A stretch of 64,000 nucleotides of DNA, from contig OX459097.1 of assembly GCA_949775045.1 (NCBI GenBank), positions 10,961,619 through 11,025,618 on the forward strand, written 5' to 3'. Below, one piece after another: positions 1-11,627 of this stretch. This DNA is from Metridium senile (taxonomy: Eukaryota > Cnidaria > Anthozoa > Actiniaria > Metridiidae). The notes beneath the pieces are model-generated. The model worked only from the letters and a program-made list of their open reading frames with translations, ran no database searches and had not been told where the DNA came from. A program made the translations under genes and the position numbers. Position 1 is the stretch's first letter; every line of letters starts with the position of its first letter.

Positions 1-382
1 CTGGGAGGGGCTTAACAGAACGCAACATAGACTGAGAATTGTCCTATTTCACTATGACGTCACATCAAAACATTCTATTGTCTTAACGCTAAGGATCATG
101 GACACCAGTGGGGGACAGATTCATAACAACAATACGAGAAATGTATTTCTCTTGTAATGGACAACGATAGAAGAGAGTTGGTAATGTAAAGAGAAATGAT
201 TTCCTAAATGCATGAGAGGACTGGGTATGAGTTATGTAAATGATTATGTAAATTAGGAATGTGTGTTTATAAGGTTGATTGAGTGTCAGTTAGGTTATTG
301 TGGTCTAAGTTTGCTTAGTTGACACTTAAAATTCGACTCTATTTTCCAAGTTACTACTACTTGCTACTATCTTCGTTGTATT

Positions 383-1300
383 ATGCCTCGCTATCCAACT
401 AGGAGCCAACATAACTGGCAGAGAGAACCGAAAACATCCACGCATAGGTCACGTAGTTCAAGTTCTACTACGAGACGAGCTAGTTTGCGTTTTAGGATGC
501 GTTCGAAACCCACTGACCCCACTTGAAGCCGTTCAAGAGTTCAGAGAAGTCTTTGACCCGGAATACTCCGATAGCCTATCGGTAGAAGCAGGTAGCGACT
601 TGGAAGGAAACCGCCGCGGAGATGACGAGAGAAACGAGTCAAACCACGATCTGGCAGGAAACGCACCTCGTCAGGAACCGGACATGCCGGCCTGGGCGAG
701 GAGTCTGTTGGAGAACCAAGAGAAGGCCCTTAATGTGAGCAAGAAAGAGCTCAGCGAGCTACGTTCGGAAGTCAGATCATTAAAGAGAAAAAGAGACGAC
801 CTGAACAAGGATAATCTGTTCGACTGGAAGAGAAAAGGAAATAAGAAGCAATTTGAATTTAATCGGTCCGTGGAGGAACAACTTGAGGACGTTGCCGTGT
901 CCAAGACTTTGTTGGAAGCAAGAACGCTCGCTGAGAAAGGTTTGTCTCATATTTCTGATCACAATAAACTTAAAAAGATAGTGGATAAACACGGCTGGGA
1001 CACCGTAAACCAATATGTTACCGATCCTTTGGCGACAGACGACGCGAAAAATCAAGGGAGAAATCCAAGAGAGAGAAAGAGGCGAGATCTCGCTGCTCAT
1101 CACGCGCCAGAGCGTTCTCCTGTACGACAACATCGTCTTTGAGCTCGAACCGCCTTGGTCCGCCACCATCTACCTCATCGGACAGGGTTGTCATTACGAA
1201 TACTGACAAGAAATTCTCACAAGCAAGGTGTTACCGCTGTAACAAAGCTGGTCATTTTAGCCGTGATTGTGTTAGCAATGAAAGTAACTTCAAACCCTGA
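383..1300 (+). mobile_element. Decayed retroelement gag-like region with CCHC zinc knuckle
   Basis: A broken coding stretch can be followed through three reading-frame segments. An ATG-started Arg/Ser-rich piece runs from 383 to about 520. A second frame is open upstream of 522 and runs to 1142; it contains a charged coiled-coil-like part and the motif KHGWDTVNQYVTDPLA. A third frame, Arg/Ser-rich, runs from about 1043 to the stop at 1298-1300 and ends in a perfect retroviral-type zinc knuckle CYRCNKAGHFSRDC (C-x2-C-x4-H-x4-C, 1229-1270). Basic tail plus CCHC knuckle is typical of gag-like proteins of retrotransposons; from memory the HGW/VNxY/DPLA part resembles gag-like ORFs common in cnidarian genomes. 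No reverse transcriptase, integrase or LTR was seen, and frame changes near 500 and 1040 indicate a dead copy. It probably sits in the upstream EDEM3 intron. Confidence 0.6.
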
Positions 1301-1833
1301 CTAAAAGGTGATGTTAGTGTTGATTTATGTGTGGGCTTAGGCCGACCACCGCAAATTGTGTATTGTGTTATGGACTAGAAGAAATACTAGGAATACACAA
1401 TAAAATTGCACTTACAAGACGGAGAGGAAAGAAATGACAACAAAATGCCATTAATATGAAAGTATAAACATAGACACATAACATACATAAAAACTAGATA
1501 ATATGAAGCTCAATTTTCAAAGAGAAGAAAGATTTAATTGAAATTGCCATTGTTTTCGGCGATTCTATCCCCCACTGTAAACACATTGTGACGTCATAAT
1601 GAAATAATAATAATAATAATTTAATGTGTTTATATGGCGCATTTCTAGTCTCAATAGGGCAATTAGTCAACAAATCTATCAGATCTGACCAGCCAAACAA
1701 TCCATGTATTCTTTGTGGCCGCAACTCATACCCAATTCCCTTCTCTTATTGCAATTGGTAAAGTGTTGTCAATGAAACATTAGTCTAAAAACATTAAAAG
1801 ATGAAATGTAAAATGTTAGCTTGTTTTTATCAG
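1301..1833. other. Non-coding stretch before the first visible EDEM3 exon
   Basis: I see no gene here. It holds a short ATA/AAT-rich run near 1605-1620 and ends in a polypyrimidine tract with the splice acceptor at 1832-1833. It is most likely intron sequence of EDEM3, because the exon that follows codes for the middle of the protein. Confidence 0.5.
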
Positions 1834-4800
1834 GATGGATTCGTTTGTGCTGGCTGAGACCTTCAAGTATCTTTATCTCTTGTTCTCTGAAAAACAAGAA
1901 CATGCTCTGCCAATGAGTGACTTCATCTTTACTACAGAGGCTCATCTCTTGCCACTTAGTCTGTCTACTGTACCAACAAACAAGACAGCTTATCAGGTAT
2001 TGCATGTACAATCCAATATAAAAAAAAATTAAAATTGGAGAGATTTTAACTACATGTAGGATAATATTAGTACTGTAATCAATTTTAAGACTAGACGCCA
2101 TCTGGGAGATCACTCGGGCTTCAAATGTGACATGATGTTATTGCATTTTAATTGTGACATGTCATCACATGATCACATGTTCCTAGGAACGCCTGGGACC
2201 TGACTCCAAGATGACGATGTTGACGATGATGAAAAAAACCCGTATCATTTTTAGCCCGAGTAATAGTAAGAGCATTGAAAAAAACAGAACATCACTCTTT
2301 AAACTGGAGAGACTATTTAATCTAGGATAAGACTTGAATTACTGTATGATTAATGTTAGAAACATGATGATGTTAATTTTGTTAATGATCTCATGTAATT
2401 AATCACATGTTTGTTGCCCAACAGCAAGTGCGCTACAACCTAACAATCAATGAAGAAAATGAACATGAATACAGCTGCCCCAACAATGGCCATTCAAAGG
2501 ACAGATTAAGATATGCCAAAGATATCAGAAACAAAGTGTTGCTGAAGTCACAAACTAGCTGCCCTACCAAGAAAACATTTGCCTTCACTACAAACAAGTA
2601 ATGTCAATTGACCCTTTCTGAATTTGCATCTTTGAACTAAAGACATATTAAAAAATTCATGAATAATTAATGAGACATTTTCAAAAAAGAAATCATGACC
2701 ATGACGAGTGTTGTAAATCTGATACAACACTAGTGTTGTATATCCTGATTTGCATAAGTTTTAACTGGTAATTTTACAGCAAAATTTATTTTAATCTTAA
2801 AGATTTTGGTAAAATATGAAAGAGCTAACCTAGACATTTTTTAAGTTGTTTACAACATTCGCGTCTGTGATGTATCAGCTATACAATCGCGCGCCTTTGG
2901 CTTGCGATTGTATCTGCTGATACAACACGGCCGCTCATGTTGTAAACATTACAAATACTTACAATGATTATTGTTGATGTTACAGACCTCCACAACTGAG
3001 AGCAGAGCAGTTTGTGCCTGGTAATAAAGACCATCTAGCGATCCTCAAGTCAATGGGAATCACTGTAGTACAGACTAAAGAAGGCAGAATACAGCTCATG
3101 CATTCAGCTGCAAATGTAAGTAGATGATGACACAGAATAAGAGCCATATTTGAAGACAATGTATATAGGTTTGTGTTTAATGAATAAACTTCAATTCTAT
3201 TCTGTTAGGCTCATTCACAATCTGATGCAGAGGATGGTATTAAGTTTATGCAAGAAATGATTGAACTAGCAAAACTGAGAAATGATGATGGAGGTAATGT
3301 ATTCACTCGCATAACACTTCAACTTATTTACGCATAAAATAAATATATATAGTTTACAAGTAGATTACAAATAACAAATAAATAAATAAATATAACATTT
3401 GATTAATTACTAAATTGCTGAATGTGTGTAGGGTTGGTAAGGTAGCTAATGCTTTCGAGTTATCCACACTAGTCCCATGTGTTTATTGCACATTGATATT
3501 ATTTTCTTTTATAATAATAGACCTTTTCACAGTTTCGTTCAGTGACCACGAATAGTAATTTCAAGTTGAGGAGAGAGTTTCCACACGTAGTGAAACTATA
3601 ATTTATCATGCGCAGCAACTGTCCAGAACCTCGACTTGGAACTATCATTCTTGGTAACTGGATGAAACTGTGAATGGGACAATAATATTGTTGGACCATT
3701 TATAATTATTATCATGCTTTAGTATCATAATTATAATCTAAATCTGAATCTAAATTTTAATCTACAAAGGTTGCCCAACACAGCAGATATAAAAAAAATA
3801 CTTAAAAATAAGTAATAATAACAAATTAATGAAAAATTATAATAATAAATAAATAGATACCCGTAATATAGTACAATCAGTAATAAAAATGTATAAGATA
3901 CAATATAGAAAAATAAAGATACACCTAATTGCAAGAATGTTGTCACATGAAAAAAGAACATTAGTAGTTTAGTAAGAAAGAAATAACAATAGAAAAAGTT
4001 CAGCTTGAGTGATCTTCTTTTGTCCTATAATTAATTCCTTTCTCACTAAATTACAAAACTTGTCAGGATAATGTTCTTGCAATTAGGTGTATAATAATTA
4101 GGTTTATAGGTTTGTATGTGTATATATTAAATATTATATAATATATTGATGTGTTTCTATAATTAACAGGTTCCCATTTAAATCTGTACTTTCCCATTTA
4201 AATCTGTACTTATGCAAATTGTGTTGATGTGTGCTAAACACACAGATCAACCAATCAGAGAAGTTCACTTCAGAAATAATATACTCTGATTGGTTGATCT
4301 GTGTGTTTAGCACACATCAACACAATTTGCATAAGTACAGATTTAAATGGGAAAGTACAGATTTAAATGGGAACCTGTTAATAAATGTTTCCTGAGTTCT
4401 GATTTGAATAATTATCTAATTATAGTGATCCCTACCATGACCATATAAGATTAATGTTTATGATACTGTGGACTATCTAAATGAAATGATTGTATAAAAT
4501 TATAGGTATTCAAGCCAATCCTCGTGTTGTGCAGCTTATGTCTCCACCATATAATGGTAGTATTGTGCTGAGTGCAGGGCCAGCACAGTTTGGTCTTGAC
4601 TTGACCAAGGGAGATGTAGGGGTTAGTTCAGTGATTTTAAGGTCAATGCACTAAGGCAGCAATTACAGTGTGACTACTCCCGAAACCAGGGGCCACCAAA
4701 ACATAATTATCAAATCACACTTTAGAATATGAACAATAGAGTCTCTACAAATGTTTGATTACCCCCCCCCCCCCCCCCCTAAAAATGCTAATAATTTTCA

Positions 4801-7800
4801 TCATATGTTAACGGAATAGATCAAGATTGAATAAAAAACATCTTAGCATATGAGAACCCTGTTCAAGTTTTTTGTTTTATCTCAAAAAAGATCTATTTTG
4901 AAATTTGTGTGGGTGGCCCCAGTTTCAGTAGTCGCACTGTATTGATCAATGTAATGTATGATCAGTGTAATTAACAGGTCAAATTAACAGATCAATGAAT
5001 GAATGTACAGATTAATAAATGAATGGTTTGGTGGATGGATGAATAGATTAAAGAATGCATGAATGAATAGATCAAAGAATGAATGAATGAATCAGACCAA
5101 TGAATGAATGGATGAATGAATGAATTCATCAGATGGATGGATGAATAGTTTAATGAATGAATGAATGAACAGATCAAAGAATGAATGAATGAATGAATGA
5201 ATCAGATCAATGACTGAATTGATGGATGAATGAATGAATGAATACATTAACAAATGAATGAATGAAAGAATCAATGAATTAATGAACAGATCAATGAATG
5301 GATGAATGAATAGATCAATTATTGAATGAATGAATGAAAGAAACAATGAATGAATGGATGAAAGAAACAATGAATGAATGAACAGATCAATGAATGAATG
5401 AACAGATCAATGAATGAATGAACAGATCAATGAATGAATGCATAGATCAATGAATTATTAAATAAATGAATTAAGAGATCAATGAATGAGTAAATGAAGA
5501 TATCATTCCATGTCTTGTTTCTCTAGGTGGGTGCAGAAGTGGTTATTGCAGAACCTTTCAAAGGCTGCACTACTTTGACTAATAAAGAGAGTATAAAGCA
5601 TAGAATTGTTGTTGTAGAGAGAGGTGACTGCATGTTTATTGACAAGGTACTGCTATAACTTAATTAATGATGAATATGATGAATATTGCCCAACCATTCA
5701 CTCTTACAGTGAACAGCGTTTCAAAGCTTAGGGGGCTTTCATTTATTAGTGTATGGAGAGGGGGTGTCGGCAAAATCACCTGTCGCCTTTTCCAAAAATT
5801 ATGTCAGTCCCCTCCCCCTTCCTGGTTGGCAAAAATATCATAATCCCCCCTATATTTGCCCAGTTTATTACTAAAGCTGTATACGATAATATATTGATAA
5901 CAACCCCCCCTTTTACATAGCTTCTGAAAATAACATGACCCCCCTCAATATTGCCAAAGCTCCTTACACTAAATAAAGCAAATCACCCTTACATTCTTGC
6001 TTAACTTTGTTACTCGTTTATTTACTTTAAATTTTTAATTATCAACTTATTTATGTACACACTATTTTGATTACTTACTTGTTAACTTATATAGTTACTA
6101 AAGTACTAAGATTAAACTTATTTATTATATTTTTAAATTATTGTATTTACTTACTTATCAACTAATTTATTTGCTAATTGACTAACTTACTTTGAAAATT
6201 ATTTAAGGTGCGGTTAGCTGAAACATCAGGTGCTGTTGCAGTCATTATTGTTGGTATGTATGCCTGGAAATTCTCTTGCCATTTTATGTTGATATGTGGT
6301 TTATTATTTCTAATAAAAAGTTTATTATTATTTATTAATAATACATGTCAAGTGACTGATTGACAAGTTTGAATTGACCAAACAAAATCTGACTTTTGTC
6401 TAATAATTATGACTTGTCTGACACAAGTTGACTTCTCTTGACATGGATCTTATAATACATCTTGGGTTACATATTTGTATATATTTAGATTTTTTTATAC
6501 TTCTTAGCTTATGATTTGTTCTATTTTAGTATTTAACATAGAGGACCCTTCTGTAAACCACTAATTGTGATGTTGGTATCCTCAATAAAGATGTGTATTA
6601 TTATTAATTGAATTTTTTACAGTCATGTCTTAATTGACTTTTATATAACTTGACTTCAAATGACTTATTCCAGTTGACTTGACTTTTTTAATTCAATTTT
6701 GCAGACAATAATGATGGTAGCTCAAGTGACTCCCAGCCTATTTTTGCCATGGCTGGAGATGGTACCAACAATGATGTCAAGATTCCTGCTGTCTTGTTAT
6801 TCCACCAAGAAGGAATGATACTACAAAGAGCTGTCACATCTCTACTAGACAAAGAACAGACCCTTAAAGTAAGGGTGGCTGCTAAAGCTGCTGGATCAGG
6901 TATGGAATCGATAAGATGTGGCCTATAATAATTTGACTTAAGGACCATTATTTATGGCAGGGGGTGGGCTGGCAAGATTCTTCATAAAGCCTAGACAAAC
7001 GTTTAACCCACTCCTGACCCCCTCCCCCCACACAATCAAAAATAAATGAAGATAGCCCTGTACATTTGTTTGCATATTTTCTGATGACCCCCCCTTTGAG
7101 TGTTCTGAATTTGTCCGCCCCCCTCATTCTTTCCATCCCCCACCATAAATAATAAATCCCCTAAAGTTTGTAAGAAAGAAACATGGGGGCATTGCCATAT
7201 CAAAAAAGGCAAAAAATAAGACTGAATTTGAGCACATGAGATCTCAACAAAATCCCAAAAGACAAATTTGGAAATGAAATAATTATACTTTAATAGACCC
7301 ATTCAGCTTCAATGTTTATTTACCCTCTTCAAACCATGTGTTCATTCCCTTTGGATTTAATCATTTGTTATGCATAAATATTTTCATACTTGACATAAAA
7401 GAACAACTCTCAAGGGAATGTCATGTGGTCTGAAATGTGCAATTTGCATACAGAACTAAAAGAGTCTATTGATGTTGCACAATAAACTTGTCCATTCCAA
7501 CAATGCAGCAAAGATTCATACCCCATCTGTAACACTGTATAATATAGATTATAACTTAGGGACTTGTCAGAAATTAGCAGGGGGTGAGGGGGGGGGGTGG
7601 AGTTTTGAAATGAAGTGATGAAAATTTCATGACACTCCCAAAGTAAAGGATCATAATATCTTGACCCTACCCTATGTCACAGTGTCTTCTTTTGCACAAT
7701 CCTCATTTTTGGTGGTTTATTATTTTGTGACCCTCCCTTTTTAGGTTCTTAAAAAGTGATGACCCTCCCCCAGTTTCCACCCCCCCCCCTCCCCCCCTGC

Positions 7801-9034
7801 TAATTTCTGACAAGTCCCTTATATTGATAAGTTTCACCAACTGTAAGTTTGCCAGTAGTTCACAAATCGAATCAGGTCATCAGTATTGGACATGGAGAAT
7901 GGAATAGACCAAATCGGCTAACGTGTTGCTATGTACGTTTCCACCCAATTCAAAACCTCTGGGAATAAAAACTTTTGTTTCAAAAGGCTTTCCACATGAT
8001 ATCGAAATACATAAGACAAAGAACCTTATTCTCGGAGGATTTGAATTGGGTGGAAACGTACATAGCAACATGTTTAATAGTTGATTTGGTCTATTGAGTA
8101 GTTATATTGTTTATTATTGATCTGTAGCTTTAAAGAAGACAAGTTCTTCTGAACCCAAAAGGGAAGAACCTCAAATAAAAGAAGAAAAAGATATTATAGA
8201 AGATACAGAACAACAACAAGAAGAAGATAAAACTATAGAGGACAAAGAAGAAGATGAGAATATCAAAAAACTTATGTTTGAACTTGAGAAACATTCAATG
8301 GTACAACCTTTTTTATCTGCAAAATCATGATTTTGTTTTGCACCTCTGAAATGTTTGTTAATACTTTTAAAAAGACTGGTCCTGGTCATAAATGAGGAGA
8401 TGGGAGGGACTGTAGGAGAAATTGGGGGTCCCATATATTTTAGTGTTGTGAAGAGGGGTGAAATTTGAGGTTTCAGATTTATTTTTAATTAGTGTTGAAA
8501 AGGGGAATAAATTGGAGATCTCAAATTTATTTTGCTAAAAAATAAATTTTACCTCCATCAACGCCAAACCCCCACCCCTGCCCCTCCACGGGCCCCTTAT
8601 GATAAATATTATGAATAATTAGTTTTGTCTGAATGTGGTTGATTGGGTTTTTAGTTTGTTGACAGTTTTATCATACATTAATTTGTTGATTATAGCTAAG
8701 CTTGGTGCTTATTATTTTGTTATAGGTTTTCAACAAAGAAATGCTTAAAAGACTAGCTAAAACTATGAAAGAATTAAAAAGCACTGATACCAGTGACAAC
8801 AAAGACAATTTTGAACAATTAAAATCAAAGATAATTACTTTGAAAAACAATGAACTGCTTTGTGCAGCCACCGGCAAGGCCTGTCCTAAAGATGGAATCT
8901 TTGAGGAAATAAATAAAGAAATGCCAAGTACACTAGAAAAAGATGAAAGTGCAAGTATAGACAATACAGAGGCTCAAACCATTACACAAAGTCCTGAGGA
9001 ACAGAATATTTCTAGTGAAAAATTAGAGGAATAA
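1834..9034 (+). CDS. EDEM3: EDEM3-like ER alpha-mannosidase-like protein, C-terminal 502 residues (5' partial)
   Basis: EDEM3 takes part in ER-associated degradation by trimming mannose from misfolded glycoproteins in the ER lumen. Ten exons join in one frame: 1834-1996, 2425-2597, 2986-3115, 3209-3293, 4506-4621, 5527-5646, 6208-6253, 6705-6899, 8128-8300 and 8726-9034, all with GT donors and AG acceptors. The first encodes the end of the GH47 catalytic domain ([17 protein letters not shown], then [12 protein letters not shown]). Exons 4506-6899 encode the protease-associated (PA) domain that marks EDEM3 among EDEMs ([37 protein letters not shown]). The last two exons encode a Glu/Lys-rich tail. 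The N-terminal catalytic part lies outside the window. The predicted tail ends SSEKLEE and has no KDEL, unlike the human protein as I recall it. Introns hold many inverted-repeat elements. Confidence 0.93.
2088..2215 (+). repeat. Dispersed repeat, copy 1 (inverted relative at 37069-37167)
   Basis: The segment has GACTAGACGCCATCTGGGAG at its left end and CCTAGGAACGCCTGGGACCTG near its right. The reverse complement of both blocks occurs at 37069-37167, with a different middle. It lies in an EDEM3 intron. Confidence 0.6.
2617..2960. repeat. MITE-like element with internal palindrome
   Basis: The region has a palindromic core in which the ATACAATCGC and GCGATTGTAT blocks (about 2880-2915) are flanked by GTTGTAAACA-like ends. 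Related sequence (TTCATGA... GACGAGTGTT ... CATTACTTACA) is seen at about 36060-36370 and, more weakly, around 62500-62590. Boundaries are approximate. Confidence 0.4.
3523..3684. repeat. Short inverted-repeat element in EDEM3 intron
   Basis: TTTTCACAGTTTCGTTCAGT at the left is matched, with a few differences, by the reverse complement of ACTGGATGAAACTGTGAATG at the right, about 160 bp apart. Non-coding. Confidence 0.45.
4162..4382. repeat. Perfect 99-bp inverted repeat (foldback element)
   Basis: Arms 4162-4260 and 4284-4382 are exact reverse complements by eye, with a 23-nt loop. Each arm contains two copies of the 19-mer TTCCCATTTAAATCTGTAC in tandem. It lies in the EDEM3 intron between exons 3209-3293 and 4506-4621. 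Confidence 0.9.
4661..4943. repeat. MITE with C17-type homopolymer run
   Basis: Termini TTACAGTGTGACTACT and AGTAGTCGCACTGTA are inverted repeats, and the arms continue inward with GGGGCCACC/GGTGGCCCC. A long C run sits at about 4764-4780. The first ten terminal bases resemble those of the 36386-36667 element. Confidence 0.65.
4990..5500. repeat. Microsatellite, (AATG)n with interspersed CAGATC
   Basis: About 500 bp are built from the tetranucleotide AATG, broken every 20-40 bp by ACAGATC. The long Ser/Ile/His-type translations across it are repeat artefacts. It is intronic, just upstream of the exon at 5527. Confidence 0.9.
5726..5990. repeat. MITE-like element with C-rich interior
   Basis: Inverted ends GGGCTTTCATTTATTAGTGTA and TACACTAAATAAAGC enclose several C-rich runs. 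Intronic and non-coding. Confidence 0.45.
6945..7165. repeat. MITE-like element with G/C runs
   Basis: GACCATTATTTATGGCAGGGGG at the left is mirrored by CCCCCACCATAAATAATAAAT at the right. The interior is C-rich. Intronic. Confidence 0.45.
7292..7470 (+). repeat. AATAGACC-ended MITE, copy A
   Basis: The ends AATAGACC and GAGTCTATT are inverted. Internal blocks AAACCATGTGTTCATTCCC, AAAGAACAACTCTCAAGGGA and GGTCTGAAATG are shared with the copies at 20675-20855 and 32411-32594. Confidence 0.65.
7556..7822. repeat. Inverted-repeat element with G/C runs
   Basis: The left TTAGGGACTTGTCAGAAATT is the reverse complement of the right end AATTTCTGACAAGTCCCTTA, with a mismatch or two. G-rich and C-rich runs follow just inside each arm. 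Confidence 0.7.
7903..8095. repeat. AATAGACCAAAT foldback element, copy 1
   Basis: The arms start AATAGACCAAATC and end GATTTGGTCTATT; inside lie TACGTTTCCACCCAATTCAA and its reverse complement. A diverged relative is at 10771-10937. The right end is 32 bp upstream of the exon at 8128. Confidence 0.7.
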
Positions 9035-9204
9035 GTTCTTATATTATTATTAGTTATGTTTTTTCCAGTTCCATAAAATTGCCAAACCAAACAGACAAAA
9101 GAATTGAGAATTTTTGGGATGGGTGGGGTGGGAGTTTATTGACTGCAAACATTTGCTACTTTTTATGTGAAAACACCGCCAAAATATGTTGAAAGACGTT
9201 CATC

Positions 9205-9210
9205 AATAAA
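9205..9210 (+). terminator. Candidate EDEM3 poly(A) signal AATAAA
   Basis: The first canonical AATAAA after the EDEM3 stop codon, about 170 bp into the 3' UTR. Confidence 0.45.
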
Positions 9211-9369
9211 TTTATATTTTATACAGTCAATGCCATAACGTTGTCCATGTAAAGTAGGGATTAACACTACAACAAGTTACAAGCGATTCTTTGTTTATTT
9301 GTTGTCAGCAGTTGAAATTTCAATATGTAACTGTATGATAAGAAACAGGAAACATAGAATAAGAGTTAT

Positions 9370-9822
9370 TAAAGTGCACCTGACGCCCTTCATGATATTT
9401 GGCAAATCTGTTGTACATGAGGTGTATAATAAGTGTACTTAATATTTCTTGATGTCGACCTCTCCTTTTTAAGATATGAACATATGCAAATTAGGTGACG
9501 TCATCCCAGGAAATTTGTCTTAGTTTTGTTTCAAAGCCGACAGCAATTGCTTGTTTTTGTAAAGTAGTAAAAATGTTAATGGTAGTGTGAATATTAGTTA
9601 TACAGATATTGAGCTTTAAAAATTTGCTATAATTATTTCCAGATAACTTTTGTATATTTAATGAGGCCTGGAATGACGTCACCTCATTTGCATTTTCAGA
9701 TTTCAAATGGTCATATCTCAGAAAGGAGAGGTCGACATCAAGAAAAATTAAGTACACTTATTATACACCTCATGTACAACAGATTCGCAAAATATCATGA
9801 AAGGCGTCAGGTGCACTTTAAA
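9370..9822. repeat. TTAA-ended foldback element, about 450 bp (copy 1 of 3)
   Basis: The left end TTAAAGTGCACCTGACGCC and the right end GGCGTCAGGTGCACTTTAA are inverted. Matching blocks continue inward for about 120 bp (GTACATGAGGTGTATAATAA, TCGACCTCTCCTTT, GGTGACGTCAT). The termini match those of 29442-29895 and 34294-34739. Confidence 0.8.
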
Positions 9823-10476
9823 GCTACTTTCACAATTATTGCTAGTATTGAGCATTTAGAGCAAACTTATGTAGTGTCACATGTGACATTTCTCTTAGTG
9901 TTAATATCTTTTTTTGGTGGCCAATGTAATAATATTGACTGTATTTCATAGTTGAGTGGATCCCTGGTTAAAAAAAAAGAGACAAAAATGAAGCATTACG
10001 ATTCATTAAGTCTCTTGTCTTTTTAATTAACTCAATCCATCTCATCTCTATCACATTTTTTCTTTGGACGTTTCATGTAGAAATGTTGACTGTTTTGCAG
10101 TCTGAAAGAATTGAGCAATGGGGAGGGGTGGGGTGGATAAAATTTAATTCTCAATATTGTATTCATGAATATTTTTGGGAACAACCCAGTTCATATTTTG
10201 CATGCACTCTAAACATTAAGGTAAATTTATTGTAGCTGAAACTGTTAAAAAAAGGGCTGTAAAATTCCTTAATTATAGCAAGAAACAAACACATATATTT
10301 ATATTTTTACACCCACAAAGTTTAGCATACGTCAATATATGACTCTCTTTCTTTTGCCTGAATGTTTTATTCAAAATACACCTCACATCTCAAAAGTTAA
10401 TGTCACAGCCAAATATGCAGCCAAGACTATATATAGGATAGTAAAAATGTTGAATTTGCAGCCAAGATTCATATTA

Positions 10477-10670
10477 AATACAAATTGGTTTGACTCTGGC
10501 CTGATTTTGGTTTAATTTATTCAGACGTTTCAATCTACACCTAGACCTTCATCAGTGATTGTTACAAACTGACTCGGTTCCTAACGATCACTGATGAAGG
10601 TCTAAGTGTAGATCAAAATGTCTGAATAAATTAAACCAAAATCAGGCCAGAGTCAAACCAATTTGTATTT
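10477..10670. repeat. Foldback element, about 190 bp
   Basis: The left arm AAATACAAATTGGTTTGACT and its reverse complement at the right extend for about 85 bp with few mismatches. Near the centre, CCTTCATCAGTGAT pairs with ATCACTGATGAAGG. Confidence 0.8.
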
Positions 10671-10770
10671 TACTGTATAGGATATTGTATTTTTTTATAA
10701 TTATTTCAATATTTTTTGCAAGGTATTAAAGTGAACGCTAACATGCACCACTTAAACAGCTTCCCCTAAC

Positions 10771-10937
10771 AATAGACCTATTTGACTAACATGTTATGTA
10801 CATTTCCACTCAATTCAAATCCTCTGGGAATAAGAACTAAATTCTGTGATAGCAAAATACAAAGGACAAATAATCGTATCTCCAAAATATTTGAATTGGG
10901 TGGAATGTAACATAAAACATTATTACAGTAGATTTAA
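10771..10937. repeat. AATAGACC foldback element, copy 2 (diverged)
   Basis: It shares AATAGACC, TACATTTCCACTCAATTCAA, CCTCTGGGAATAA and TTTGAATTGGGTGGAA with 7903-8095, but the arms are more decayed. Confidence 0.55.
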
Positions 10938-11500
10938 GGTCGAGCTCATCAATGTATTATTATCTCATAATTAAAAACCAAGTTCTACTAGAAAATCTCC
11001 ATTCTCAATGGAGAGTTTATAATCTGATCATTTCCTTTCCTGAGTTTCTAGTGGTGTTAAACAAATATTTTAAATCTGCAATTTTAGGATTCATTATGAA
11101 AGCAATGTTTGGCTTTTTTGTCTCCAAACTTTGAAAGATTTTCTAAAATAATTTTCAAAAGTGAAGACAAAAAAGTAGCTAATGAAACCAACTTTTACAT
11201 GTAACAGTTTTTACGTGTGACAGTTTTGCAAACTGTTTTGTGAAGTTAGATTGTGTTCGAATTTAAAGATGTATACATCCTGTTTGAAATAGTTGAATAC
11301 AGGAAAGACAAAATTAATATAATATTCAGCTAGTGAAACATAATTATAGTCCTGAATATAATAATGAAAGGTTGTAGTCAATTATCGAGGGTGACATTGG
11401 GGGTAGTGAAAACCTTAATATTGCATGAAAATTCACCAAAAACTGCATCACCGCAAATTCCAATGCCCCTCTCAATAATAGAATGGCTCAATGTCAGAGT

Positions 11501-11627
11501 TAGTCTCCCCCGCAGCCGTTTTTAGTGTCGTTCCACTCCCCTATGGTCCACTTTTCTCTTCTCTTGTGGGGAGAGAATGGACCATAGGGAAGTGGAACGA
11601 CACTAAAAACGGCTGCCGGGGAGACTA
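11501..11627. repeat. Compact foldback element, about 127 bp
   Basis: The left arm starts TAGTCTCCCC and contains CCGTTTTTAGTGTCGTTCCA. The right arm is its near-exact reverse complement, ending GGGGAGACTA. Arms are about 55 bp with a short loop around 11555-11570. Confidence 0.8.

Noticed and set aside
4992..5370. Ser/Ile/His-rich ORFs on the minus strand
   Set aside because: Translation of the AATG microsatellite.
6870..6875. GTAAGG donor-like site inside EDEM3 exon 6705-6899
   Set aside because: Using it would break the frame to the next exon; the donor at 6900 fits phase and continues the PA domain.
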